The notes under the pieces: generated by a model
The model's database searches: none
Told to the model about the DNA's origin: nothing
The model's input: only the letters and a program-made list of their open reading frames with translations
Made by a program: the position numbers and the translations under genes
From: Desulfuromonadaceae bacterium
Lineage (GTDB): Bacteria; Desulfobacterota; Desulfuromonadia; Geobacterales; Pseudopelobacteraceae
Assembly: GCA_028687585.1 (NCBI GenBank)
Contig: JAQTZV010000019.1
Coordinates: 1 to 38,558 of the forward strand
Direction of reading: 5' to 3'
Length of the DNA: 38,558 nt
Part shown: piece by piece, positions 1 through 7,144 of the stretch
Position numbering within the stretch: position 1 is the stretch's first letter
Layout: the number at the start of each line of letters is the position of its first letter

Positions 1-319
1 ATATCAGAAAAAGCAGTTATCCACGAAAAGCACGAAATACACGAACGAAATCAGAAAGATAAACAACTTCACGACGTAACCTGCTTGGTGAATCACTGTT
101 TTACTGTAATGCTTTAATTTTTCGTGTCTTTTCGTGCTTTTCGTGGACTCAAAAGCCGTTTTTAGGATAATAGATAAGGATGCAAGTCTCATTGCTATAC
201 AAATTGATAAAAATTGAGGTTCCAGAGAGTTCGACCGGTCCTGCACCCGCCCGGCCAACTTCATGCCCGTTGTCTTGCTGTTAAACTCATTATTATTTTC
301 ACTGATGCTGGAGAGTAAA
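1..319. other. Gene-free left edge with a large inverted repeat
   Basis: I see no convincing gene here. A 111-codon minus-strand open frame (4-339) exists, but it has no recognisable motif, is rich in Ser/Asn/Thr, and overlaps both the dyad and the start of the phzF-like gene. The stretch is AT-rich, contains the dyad at 20-147, and ends with a Shine-Dalgarno-like GGAGAG at 310-315 for the gene that follows. Confidence 0.5.
20..147. repeat. Inverted repeat made of CACGAAA-type words
   Basis: The left arm (20-45) begins TCCACGAAAAGCACGAAA. The right arm (121-147) reads as its reverse complement with a few mismatches, and about 75 bases separate the arms. Inside each arm the word CACGAA recurs with a 7-9 base period, so each arm is itself a short tandem array. 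The transcript could form a long hairpin. The same architecture, with a different word, recurs at 20524-20629. Such dyads are common in intergenic DNA of Geobacter-like genomes; a function is not evident. Confidence 0.75.
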
Positions 320-408
320 ATGGCAATTTTGAATTTCATCTCGTAGATGTATTCACAACGAAAGCGCTATCTGGAAACGGACTCACCTTCTTCCAGTTAT
401 ACGACCAG
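320..408 (+). pseudogene. Displaced 5' end of the phzF-like gene (one-base frameshift)
   Basis: The natural start appears to be ATG at 320, preceded by GGAGAG (310-315), but that frame stops at TAG 344-346. From base 328 the frame of the downstream gene encodes FEFHLVDVFTTKALSGNG, which is the classic PhzF-family N-terminus. It has no start codon, because TAA at 316-318 closes that frame upstream and no ATG/GTG/TTG follows before 409. One extra A in the run at 324-330 (GCAATTTT to GCAAATTTT) would join ATG-GCA to AAT-TTT-GAA and restore the gene. This is either a real one-base deletion or a sequencing error. Confidence 0.8.
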
Positions 409-1224
409 ATGCCCACTCAACTCCTGCAGCACATTACACAGGAAATGCGACAGTTTGAGTCTGTATTTCTTTGGAGAACATCAGACCCGAATTCATATCG
501 TGCGCGTGTCTTCACAATGGAAGAAGAACTTGGATTTGCAGGGCATCCAATTATTGGTGCTGCCTGTGTACTTCACGCGGAGCACTATGCAACTGAAGAC
601 GTTGTATATCTTCAGTTTCTGCTTCCAGAAAAGACCGTCCAGGTAATCAGCCAACGCAAGGGTTCTTCATATCAGGCAGAGATGGATCAAGGTCAAGCCT
701 GCTTTCAAGACCCTATCGATAAAGAGGCTCACGGCGAACTTCTGTCTGCGCTTAATCTGTCGCCCGATGACTTGATGGAAGGCTTACCGTTACAAGTCGT
801 CTCGACCGGTCTTCCCTACTTAATCGTACCTGTCAAGACCAACCTTGCCAATGCCCGCATTGTGGCGCGTGATTTCGAGCGCCTGCTTGCGCGGTTTGGC
901 GCCAGGTTCGCATATATTCTCGACGTGCCGTCACTCGAAGGCCGTACCTGGGACAATGACGGCCGTGTCGAAGATATCGCGACCGGCAGTGCCGCGGGAC
1001 CGGCAGGCGCTTTTATTGTCGCGCACAAGCTTGCACAACCAGACAGCCCGCTGGTTATACATCAGGGGCGCTTTCTTGACCGCTCCAGTGAGCTGACTGT
1101 TGTTGTCTGTGGAGAGTCGGCATCTTCGGTGCGGGTAAGTGGAGAAGTTCAGTTTATTGGAAGTGGACATTTGAACGTACCTGATTCATATTTGCAACCA
1201 ATGGAATCTGCATCAACTGAATAG
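409..1224 (+). CDS. PhzF-family isomerase-like protein (open part of a 5'-frameshifted gene)
   Basis: PhzF/diaminopimelate-epimerase-fold protein, a family of isomerases acting on small metabolites; the substrate here is unknown. Visible motifs are QFESVF (the Glu matches the family catalytic acid), ELGFAGHPIIGAA near residues 40-52, and DIATGSAAGPAGAF in the C-terminal half, where the family has its ATGSA-GP loop. The intact family begins with the VDVFT strand, which here lies upstream (328-408) in the same frame but without a start codon. The first usable ATG at 409 would therefore give a protein lacking about 30 residues of the first beta-strand. It is followed by a DUF3820 gene 46 bases downstream. 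The family assignment is strong; whether the protein is functional is doubtful unless the frameshift is an artefact. Confidence 0.85.
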   Translation: MPTQLLQHITQEMRQFESVFLWRTSDPNSYRARVFTMEEELGFAGHPIIGAACVLHAEHYATEDVVYLQFLLPEKTVQVISQRKGSSYQAEMDQGQACFQDPIDKEAHGELLSALNLSPDDLMEGLPLQVVSTGLPYLIVPVKTNLANARIVARDFERLLARFGARFAYILDVPSLEGRTWDNDGRVEDIATGSAAGPAGAFIVAHKLAQPDSPLVIHQGRFLDRSSELTVVVCGESASSVRVSGEVQFIGSGHLNVPDSYLQPMESASTE

Positions 1225-1237
1225 ACGCTTACGCGAG

Positions 1238-1261
1238 TTTTAATACTATTTTTAATACTAT
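1238..1261 (+). repeat. 12-bp perfect tandem direct repeat
   Basis: TTTTAATACTAT occurs twice head to tail (1238-1249 and 1250-1261) in the spacer between the phzF-like gene and the DUF3820 gene, ending just before its ribosome-binding region. It is probably replication slippage; I see no regulatory motif in it. Confidence 0.85.
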
Positions 1262-1270
1262 GGTGACAAT

Positions 1271-1522
1271 ATGATTGAAGACACTCTGCGCCCCTGCACT
1301 GAATCAGACGCTAACCCAAAAGCCTTGCTTGAACTGGCTCAGATGCGCATGCCGTACGGGGCTCACAAAGGAAAGCTGCTCATCGACCTGCCGGAACACT
1401 ATGTAGTCTGGATGGCGGGTGAAGGCTTTCCGGATGGAAAACTCGGCGAAATGCTGCAAACGGTTTATGACATTAAAGTCAACAGTCTTGAGTATCTGTT
1501 TGAACCGCTCCGGAAGCGATAA
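1271..1522 (+). CDS. DUF3820 family small protein
   Basis: An 83-residue protein. The body MPYGAHKGKLLIDLPEHYVV, followed by VWMAGEGFPDGKLGEM and an NSLEYLFEPLR ending, matches the DUF3820 pattern (compact, a conserved MPFGKYKG-like opening, then L-PE-YL-WF). Members have been called putative quorum-sensing-regulated virulence factors, but no biochemical activity is established. The start at ATG 1271 is preceded by GGTGA at 1262-1266, a weak but usable ribosome site. The N-terminal ~25 residues before MPYG are longer than in many relatives. It lies 44 bases upstream of the phosphofructokinase gene on the same strand and may be cotranscribed with it. Confidence 0.8.
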   Translation: MIEDTLRPCTESDANPKALLELAQMRMPYGAHKGKLLIDLPEHYVVWMAGEGFPDGKLGEMLQTVYDIKVNSLEYLFEPLRKR

Positions 1523-1566
1523 CGCATCAGTCGGAACATAACGACACAACGCACTAGGGGAATACA

Positions 1567-2862
1567 ATGTCGAGCAAAAAATTATCATTGAAAGATTTTG
1601 ACGTCCAGTGTCTCGGCGAGAACCTGCAGCACTCTCCGATGCCGAGCCACTGTTTTTGTGATGACTACGACCGGCTTCTCTATCATTCAACTTTTGATGA
1701 GATTCAACAACGTGTCGCCGCCAATCTGGCTCCGTTATCATTTGAGGTTGCAGGTCCGCGCCGAAAAATTTTCTTCAATCCAGCCGCGATCTCCTGCGGC
1801 ATTGTCACGTGTGGCGGTCTCTGTCCGGGAACGAATGACGTTATCCGCGCCATAGTGATGAGCCTGTACCACCATTACGGGGTTCAGAATATTTACGGTT
1901 TCCGCTATGGCTATGAAGGTCTCGTACGCAGTTACGCCCATGAGCCTCTCAAGTTGACTACGGAGCTGGTGAGCCGCATTGGAGAGTCAGGTGGTACGAT
2001 ACTTGGTTCATCGCGTGGGCACCAAGAACCAGCGGAGATGGTAGCAACGCTCTCGGAGCTCGGCATTGGCATTCTGTTTACCATCGGCGGTGACGGGACA
2101 CTGAAAGGTGCGGCTAAAATATCAGAAGAGATAGCCCGGCAAGGAAAATCAATCAGCGTCATCGGTATTCCAAAAACCATCGACAATGATATTTCCTACC
2201 TGCAAACGACATTCGGCTTTGAAACGGCAGTTTCAGAAGCACGAAGATCAACCTACGCCGCACATACCGAAGCTCTCGGAGCGCGTAACGGAATCGGCCT
2301 TGTTAAGCTGATGGGTCGTGATTCCGGTTTCATTGCCGCTTATACAGCAATGGCTGATTGCCAGGTAAATTATTGCCTGATTCCGGAAACACCGTTCACA
2401 CTATCCGGATTACTCACTGATCTTGAGAAAAGAATCAGACAACGAGGCCATGCCGTCATCGTTGTTGCGGAAGGCGCCGGACAAGAGCTGATGACAGCGT
2501 CAGGTCAAGTTGATGCTTCCGGCAACACCAGGCTTACCGATATCGGCGTGTTCCTCAAAGAGAGCATTAATGCGTATTTTTCAGAGATCGGTCTCGAAAT
2601 GACGCTGAAATACATCGACCCGAGCTATACAATCCGAAGCCAGCCGGCGAATCCGCATGATGCAACATTCTGTCTATCACTTGGGCACAATGCCGCTCAT
2701 GCTGGGATAGCCGGACGGACTAATATGGTTGTCGGATTTTGGAATCATCAATTTGTACATGTACCGATTTCGCTCGCAACCAGCAGCCGGAAGAAGATTG
2801 ATCCGGATGGCCGGTTGTGGAGCAGCGTTATTTCATCAACGGGACAGCCAGCGAAGATATAG
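1567..2862 (+). CDS. 6-phosphofructokinase (plant-like / long ATP-PFK clade)
   Basis: Phosphorylates fructose 6-phosphate to the 1,6-bisphosphate in glycolysis, in the cytoplasm. At 431 residues it is longer than the ~320-residue E. coli PfkA type. Motifs in order: CGGLCPGTNDVIR near 82-94, IGGDGTLKGA at 173-182 (nucleotide/phosphoryl-donor loop), GIPKTIDNDI at 200-209 (catalytic Asp), and KLMGRDSGF near 247-255 (sugar-phosphate binding). Gly after GGD is the signature of ATP users, whereas Lys in PKTIDND is the residue seen in pyrophosphate users. The mixed combination is typical of the plant-like or group III ATP-PFKs, so donor preference cannot be fixed from sequence alone. AGGGGA at 1555-1560 precedes ATG 1567. 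The C-terminus STGQPAKI is complete. A 7-bp stem (GCCCTGC/GCAGGGC) follows the stop but has no T-tract. Confidence 0.93.
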   Translation: MSSKKLSLKDFDVQCLGENLQHSPMPSHCFCDDYDRLLYHSTFDEIQQRVAANLAPLSFEVAGPRRKIFFNPAAISCGIVTCGGLCPGTNDVIRAIVMSLYHHYGVQNIYGFRYGYEGLVRSYAHEPLKLTTELVSRIGESGGTILGSSRGHQEPAEMVATLSELGIGILFTIGGDGTLKGAAKISEEIARQGKSISVIGIPKTIDNDISYLQTTFGFETAVSEARRSTYAAHTEALGARNGIGLVKLMGRDSGFIAAYTAMADCQVNYCLIPETPFTLSGLLTDLEKRIRQRGHAVIVVAEGAGQELMTASGQVDASGNTRLTDIGVFLKESINAYFSEIGLEMTLKYIDPSYTIRSQPANPHDATFCLSLGHNAAHAGIAGRTNMVVGFWNHQFVHVPISLATSSRKKIDPDGRLWSSVISSTGQPAKI

Positions 2863-2894
2863 CCCTGCGAGCGTGCCTGCAGGGCTCCAGCGCG

Positions 2895-3143
2895 TCAGTC
2901 AGCGGGGAAAGAGTACGTGTCAGGTCTACTCAGTGGAAGGCTTACCCAGAAATTACTCCCTTCACCTTCCTGGCTCTCCACCCCGATGCTCCCACCGTGC
3001 AGGTCTACCAGATTTTTGCAAATGGCAAGACCCAGTCCCGTGCCCCGCTCACCCCGTGTACCACGCTTGCTTTTTAGCGTCGGAACAGTTTCACCATAAA
3101 TGATCAAGTCGATACAAATTACGCAGCTTGCACGTTTCGGCAA
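2895..3143 (-). pseudogene. Remnant of a sensor histidine kinase C-terminus
   Basis: The minus-strand frame encodes [20 protein letters not shown], then DLHGG and [12 protein letters not shown], ending at TGA 2895-2897. This is the G1/G2 ATP-binding end of a HATPase_c domain from a histidine kinase, with the conserved GTGLGLAIC glycine loop, the LHGG turn and the G-G-S-F-FTLP-type strand. Everything else is missing: no N and F boxes, no H-box and no sensor region. The frame upstream of the homology (codons before about 3082) resembles nothing. At roughly 55 homologous residues it cannot be an active kinase. The convergent flanking genes (phosphofructokinase and OYE) suggest leftover DNA from a deletion. 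Confidence 0.8.
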
Positions 3144-3358
3144 TCAGGGGCGGATTCGGTCGAAGCGTTTGTAGAGCAGACTGGTAACAATGTTGACCAA
3201 TGGGAGGACTATGACACTGTTAAAAAAAGTATTCGGACAATTATTATCCTATTTGTTTGGAATATATCTGTGATACAATGGCGATAGCTGTACTGAACAT
3301 TTTTTGTTTTTTTCCGTAACAATACATACCGTTAAATTATTAAGGAGAGGTGAATGAT

Positions 3359-4447
3359 ATGAAACTTTTTTCCCCATCGCATCTCGGCCCTGCAACGCTT
3401 AAAAACAGCGTAGTAATGTCACCGATGACCCGCAATCGGGCACTCGGGAACGTACCTAATGAACTGATGGCCGAGTACTATGGCCAACGTGCCGGCGCCG
3501 GCCTGATAATTACTGAAGGAACGTCACCCTCTCCTAACGGCCTCGGGTATCCGCGCATACCGGGAGTTCATTCCGCTGAGCAGACCAGAGGATGGCAGTT
3601 AATTACTGACGCCGTACATGCCCGAGACGGCAGAATTTTTATTCAGCTGATGCATGCCGGTCGGGTAGGCAACGTGCTGAACCTGCCGGATGGGGCAGAG
3701 CTGGTCGCACCATCAGCCGTCACAATGAGTGGCATGGTACGGACCGACAGTCAGGGAGAGCAACCGTACAGTGCGCCGCGCGAACTGACATCCGGCGAAA
3801 TCAGGAGCACCATTGGCGAATATGCCCAGGCAGCGCGCAACGCTATTGATGCCGGATTTGACGGTGTTGAGATCCATGGCGCCAACGGCTACCTGATCAA
3901 CCAGTTTCTTGATCCGGGGTCCAACCTCCGCAGCGATGCATATGGCGGAGATGCCACACGGCGGAACCGCTTTGCTCTGGATGTTGCCCAAGCAGTTTCT
4001 GCGGCGATTGGCGCCGATCTGGTCGGTATACGGCTTTCCCCGTATGGTGTGTTTAACGATATGAGCGGCAACTACGAAGGAATCGCGGAGCAGTATGGAG
4101 CGCTAGCCGCGGATCTGGGAAAACTCCTGCTTGCCTACGTGCATCTGGTTGATCATTCGGCGATGGGAGCGCCAAAACCGGAAGCGGCGACTGTGCAGCG
4201 TATCTGTCATGAATTTAAAAATGCGGGTGGACGGAGTGTCATACTATCCGGAGGGTACGATCGTGAACGGGCCGAGGTTGATCTGGCCAGCGGTGCGGCC
4301 GATCTTATCGGCTATGGTCGACCGTTTATCTCAAATCCGGATCTTGTTGAGCGTTTACGAAGCAATGCCCCGCTGGCTGTTCCGGATCAGGCAACGTTTT
4401 ATTCGCCCGGCAGCGCCGGATATACCGATTATCCCCGCCTCACCTGA
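3359..4447 (+). CDS. Old Yellow Enzyme family NADH:flavin oxidoreductase
   Basis: FMN-dependent ene-reductase that reduces activated alkenes, nitro compounds or quinone-like electrophiles using NAD(P)H; cytoplasmic TIM barrel. At about 362 residues it has the classical OYE (NemA/XenB) length. Motifs: LFSPSHLGPATLKN at the N-terminus, VVMSPMTRNRA (FMN contact), QLMHAGRVG, and FDGVEIHGANGYLINQFLDP, where His and Asn of HGAN bind the substrate carbonyl and the Tyr is the usual proton donor. Near the C-terminus are ILSGGY and ADLIGYGRPFISNPDL (phosphate binding). GTG at 3350 is in frame, but it lies inside the ribosome site AAGGAGAGG (3342-3350). ATG 3359 sits 8 bases behind that site and is the better start. 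The gene stands alone and ends at a hairpin (4467-4498). The physiological substrate cannot be told. Confidence 0.93.
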   Translation: MKLFSPSHLGPATLKNSVVMSPMTRNRALGNVPNELMAEYYGQRAGAGLIITEGTSPSPNGLGYPRIPGVHSAEQTRGWQLITDAVHARDGRIFIQLMHAGRVGNVLNLPDGAELVAPSAVTMSGMVRTDSQGEQPYSAPRELTSGEIRSTIGEYAQAARNAIDAGFDGVEIHGANGYLINQFLDPGSNLRSDAYGGDATRRNRFALDVAQAVSAAIGADLVGIRLSPYGVFNDMSGNYEGIAEQYGALAADLGKLLLAYVHLVDHSAMGAPKPEAATVQRICHEFKNAGGRSVILSGGYDRERAEVDLASGAADLIGYGRPFISNPDLVERLRSNAPLAVPDQATFYSPGSAGYTDYPRLT

Positions 4448-4466
4448 TAAACACACAACTGAAACG

Positions 4467-4498
4467 AAGAATGGGATGCCTCGCGGCATCCCATTCTT
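4467..4498 (+). terminator. Perfect 14-bp hairpin after the OYE gene
   Basis: AAGAATGGGATGCC (4467-4480), loop TCGC, then its exact reverse complement (4485-4498), starting 19 bases after the stop. The T-tract is minimal (the stem ends in TT). The stem has an A-rich foot, so termination could work from either side. It probably ends OYE transcription. Confidence 0.75.
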
Positions 4499-4738
4499 GC
4501 TATCTCTCCACCCTGTCGTCAGCTTTAAGGGCCTCCGGCGAGTTCCTTAATTGTGGGAATCTGTATACTGTTTCAGGCAGACCCGCGTACAGAGGGCAGC
4601 ACACCACAGCAGGGAGCGACCCCCGTTTTATTCAGCATTCCGCCCGGGCGCATCATCCAACGGGCAGGGTAGAGAGAACAGATTGCTGTTAATTATTACT
4701 CCGATGGATTGAACAATTCAAGTGTTTTGTATACACGC
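4499..4738. other. 240-base spacer between convergent OYE and aroF, nothing recognised
   Basis: This moderately GC-rich spacer separates the OYE hairpin from the aroF stop codon. I see no hairpin with a T-tract and no known riboswitch core. Short open frames on both strands (for example plus 4471-4692) carry no motif. An aroF-side terminator was not found by eye. Confidence 0.4.
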
Positions 4739-5752
4739 TCAGCGGTTCTGGAGAAATTCGGTCAAGTGACCTATTTCGTTCATCATTTTTTCAAAACCGG
4801 GAAACGTCAGAGATTGCGGCCCATCGGAAAGCGCTTTTTCCGGTTCGGGGTGTACTTCTACCAGGACGCCATCCGCCCCGGCCACAAGTGACGCTTCGGC
4901 CATCGGTGCCACCAGTGAGCGTTTGCCGGTTGCATGGGAGGGATCAACCATGATCGGCAGATGGGACATCTCCTTGATCAGCGGCACAATCGAAAGATCC
5001 AGAGTGTTACGGGTTGCTGTTTCAAAGGTACGAATTCCTCGTTCGCAGAGAATAACCTGATCGTTTCCTTCCGCAAGAATATATTCCGCAGCCGCCAGAA
5101 ACTCCTCCACCGTGGCGCTCATGCCCCGCTTCAGAAGAATCGGTTTACGGATTTTTCCCACTTCACGCAGAAGATCGAAGTTCTGCATGTTGCGGGCGCC
5201 AACCTGCAGCAGATCAGCATATTCGGCAACCAGGGCGACATTATCCGGACTCATGACTTCGGTGACAATCGGCAGACCGCTTTCTTTGCCGGCAATTGCC
5301 AGGAGTTTGAGCCCCTCTTCCCGCAATCCCTGAAAGGTATGCGGCCCGGTGCGCGGCTTGAAAGCTCCGCCCCGCAACATATCTCCCCCGCACTTTTTGA
5401 CAAAGAGTGCCGTCTTGACAATCTGTTCCAGGCTTTCCACAGCACAGGGACCGCCGACTACGACCGGACGGGATCCCCCGCCTACCTTAACGCCGGCAAC
5501 ATCAACAATAGTATCTTCGGGGTGGAAATCCCGCGAGACCAGCTTGTACGGTTTCGAAACGTGAATAACCCGCTGCACGCCCCGCAGTTCCAGTATTTTG
5601 CTGTCATCCACGTACCCGTGATTACCCAGCACTCCAATAGCCGTTCGCTCGCTGCCCGGTATCGGTTCCGCTCTGAAACCCATTTCCTGAACGATCCGGC
5701 TTATAGCATCAACATCTGCCTTGGTGGCATTGTGGTTCATAACAATCAGCAT
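4739..5752 (-). CDS. aroF: 3-deoxy-7-phosphoheptulonate synthase (DAHP synthase, type I-beta)
   Basis: Condenses phosphoenolpyruvate and erythrose 4-phosphate to DAHP, the first step of the shikimate pathway. At 337 residues it has the form with an N-terminal ferredoxin-like regulatory domain (about 1-65, from MLIVMNHNATKADVDAI) in front of the TIM barrel. In that subtype the extra domain mediates feedback control by aromatic amino acids. Barrel motifs: VVVGGPCAVES, RGGAFKPRTGPHTFQG (PEP and metal site), QVGARNMQNF, and IMVDPSHATGKRSLV with the metal-ligand His. AGAGGAG just before ATG 5752 is a strong ribosome site. It follows pelG by 21 bases on the same strand and so looks like the last gene of the pel transcription unit, although it may have its own promoter inside pelG. 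The upstream transketolase in the same strand series makes erythrose 4-phosphate, one of its substrates. Confidence 0.95.
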   Translation of the reverse strand: MLIVMNHNATKADVDAISRIVQEMGFRAEPIPGSERTAIGVLGNHGYVDDSKILELRGVQRVIHVSKPYKLVSRDFHPEDTIVDVAGVKVGGGSRPVVVGGPCAVESLEQIVKTALFVKKCGGDMLRGGAFKPRTGPHTFQGLREEGLKLLAIAGKESGLPIVTEVMSPDNVALVAEYADLLQVGARNMQNFDLLREVGKIRKPILLKRGMSATVEEFLAAAEYILAEGNDQVILCERGIRTFETATRNTLDLSIVPLIKEMSHLPIMVDPSHATGKRSLVAPMAEASLVAGADGVLVEVHPEPEKALSDGPQSLTFPGFEKMMNEIGHLTEFLQNR

Positions 5753-5773
5753 GTATGTTCTCCTCTTTTATTT

Positions 5774-7144
5774 TTACTGTAACATGAAGGTTTCATATTC
5801 AAGCCGTTTCAAATCTTTGTCAAGCAGCGCCATGCCGAGAGCAAGCACTACTAACAGCGCCAGTGCAAAGCCGTAGCCGTAGAAGTAAGGCCCCATCCTG
5901 ATGGAAACCAGTGTAAAAACAAGATTCAGGGCGGCAAACAGTGCAGTCAGCAATAACACGCGTTTGCGGCGATCCAGATAAAAAAATACGTTCAAAAGAC
6001 CAAGCAACACAACCTGAAAGCCGACAGCCACCACCTGAATTGAAAGCAGCGGCAGGTGTATCTCGGATATACCCGCTATCTGCAAAAGCTGTCTCCCGGC
6101 AACAATAACGACGATCGTAGTCAACCCCTGAATCTTGACGATGTCGTAGATCCCTTCCCGCGCTACCCGCACCATCTCATCCTTCATTTCCTGAATATGG
6201 TTCAGGGTTCCCCCCTCACGTACTGCATCGTAAAATTTGTCGTAGTATTCCACAAAATCAGTTTCCATACGCACAAGAAAAACCGCCATACCGGGAATAA
6301 TCGACAAATAGGCCATAAAGACCGGCAGGTCGTAGACCAGTGAGGCGTGCAGGGGACCGATAACCGGGGAACCGGTTACCGGGTGAAACCAGAAAACAAA
6401 TTTATCTATCCAGACGCCAAGGTTGTAAAACAGTCCCGTGAGCATCAGAGAACGATACATCCGCCCCTTGCCCATACAGTCGAATTCAACAAAGGATTTC
6501 GATGGATACTCACGAAAAATAACCAACTGCATCCCTAAAAGCAAGACAAACTGTCCGGTAAGAAAGGCAAGCAACAACCCTTCAAGGTTGCCATGACGTA
6601 ACAGTATTGCCAACAGCAGTGCAGTGCCGTAGCCAAGAGCAAAGTTGACGAGAATGGCCTTATAGGCTTTGAGTCCGGAAAGGAGAATGGCGGTGATCCA
6701 GACGCTGCAGAGCACAACCGCCGTGGCGGCGAACAGCAGCCTGAAAAACAGGCTTTGCTCAGGAAACATGAACAGTGTCAGCGGATAGGCCACCACTCCG
6801 CTGGCCGTCATCGACACCAGCAGCAGACCATTTAGGTTCGGCAGTAAACGATTATGTTGCTTTTCAAAGATTCTGTCAGAGGAATAGCGGGTGAAGGCGA
6901 GTTGTACCGTACCGGTCAGTATCAGGCTGGAGGCGATCAGATAGGTTACAACCGTCTGGAATTTGGAGACCAGAAGCGCAGGGATCACTGCCGGCAGCGA
7001 GATTACACCGATTAAGAGGACTGCAATGATGGAGAGCACCCAGGGACCGGAACTGATAATGCCGGCATAGGCGTAAGCCATGATGAGTGAGCTGTAACTG
7101 TCTCCCTTCATCATCTTGCGAAGTTCGAATCCGATGCCTGCCAT
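5774..7144 (-). CDS. pelG: PelG, Pel polysaccharide inner-membrane transporter subunit
   Basis: A 456-residue polytopic membrane protein of the PelG family (MVF/Wzx-like flippase superfamily), thought to move the growing Pel chain across the inner membrane together with PelD, PelE and PelF. The N-terminus MAGIGFELRKMMKGDSYSS, followed by AYAYAGIISSGPWVLS, is the family hallmark. About a dozen hydrophobic segments are spread over the length. Central WIDKFVFWFHPVTGSPVIG and a cytosolic DFVEYYDKFYDAVREGG-type loop are visible. ATG 7144 immediately follows the pelF TAA (7145-7147) with no spacer, implying translational coupling. The length matches the Pseudomonas protein closely. This is the last pel gene; aroF follows 21 bases later. 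Confidence 0.95.
   Translation of the reverse strand: MAGIGFELRKMMKGDSYSSLIMAYAYAGIISSGPWVLSIIAVLLIGVISLPAVIPALLVSKFQTVVTYLIASSLILTGTVQLAFTRYSSDRIFEKQHNRLLPNLNGLLLVSMTASGVVAYPLTLFMFPEQSLFFRLLFAATAVVLCSVWITAILLSGLKAYKAILVNFALGYGTALLLAILLRHGNLEGLLLAFLTGQFVLLLGMQLVIFREYPSKSFVEFDCMGKGRMYRSLMLTGLFYNLGVWIDKFVFWFHPVTGSPVIGPLHASLVYDLPVFMAYLSIIPGMAVFLVRMETDFVEYYDKFYDAVREGGTLNHIQEMKDEMVRVAREGIYDIVKIQGLTTIVVIVAGRQLLQIAGISEIHLPLLSIQVVAVGFQVVLLGLLNVFFYLDRRKRVLLLTALFAALNLVFTLVSIRMGPYFYGYGFALALLVVLALGMALLDKDLKRLEYETFMLQ

Noticed and set aside
181..290. Possible integron attC site (GTTTAAC on the minus strand)
   Set aside because: The core-like heptamer is present, but I found no matching GTTRRRY partner at a suitable distance and no inner pairing.
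4..339. 111-codon minus-strand open frame at the left edge
   Set aside because: It has no recognisable motif, overlaps the dyad and the phzF-like start, has odd composition and lacks a ribosome site. It is probably a chance frame in AT-rich DNA.
4934..5782. 282-codon plus-strand open frame
   Set aside because: It is an antisense shadow of aroF; the minus-strand frame carries all DAHP synthase motifs.
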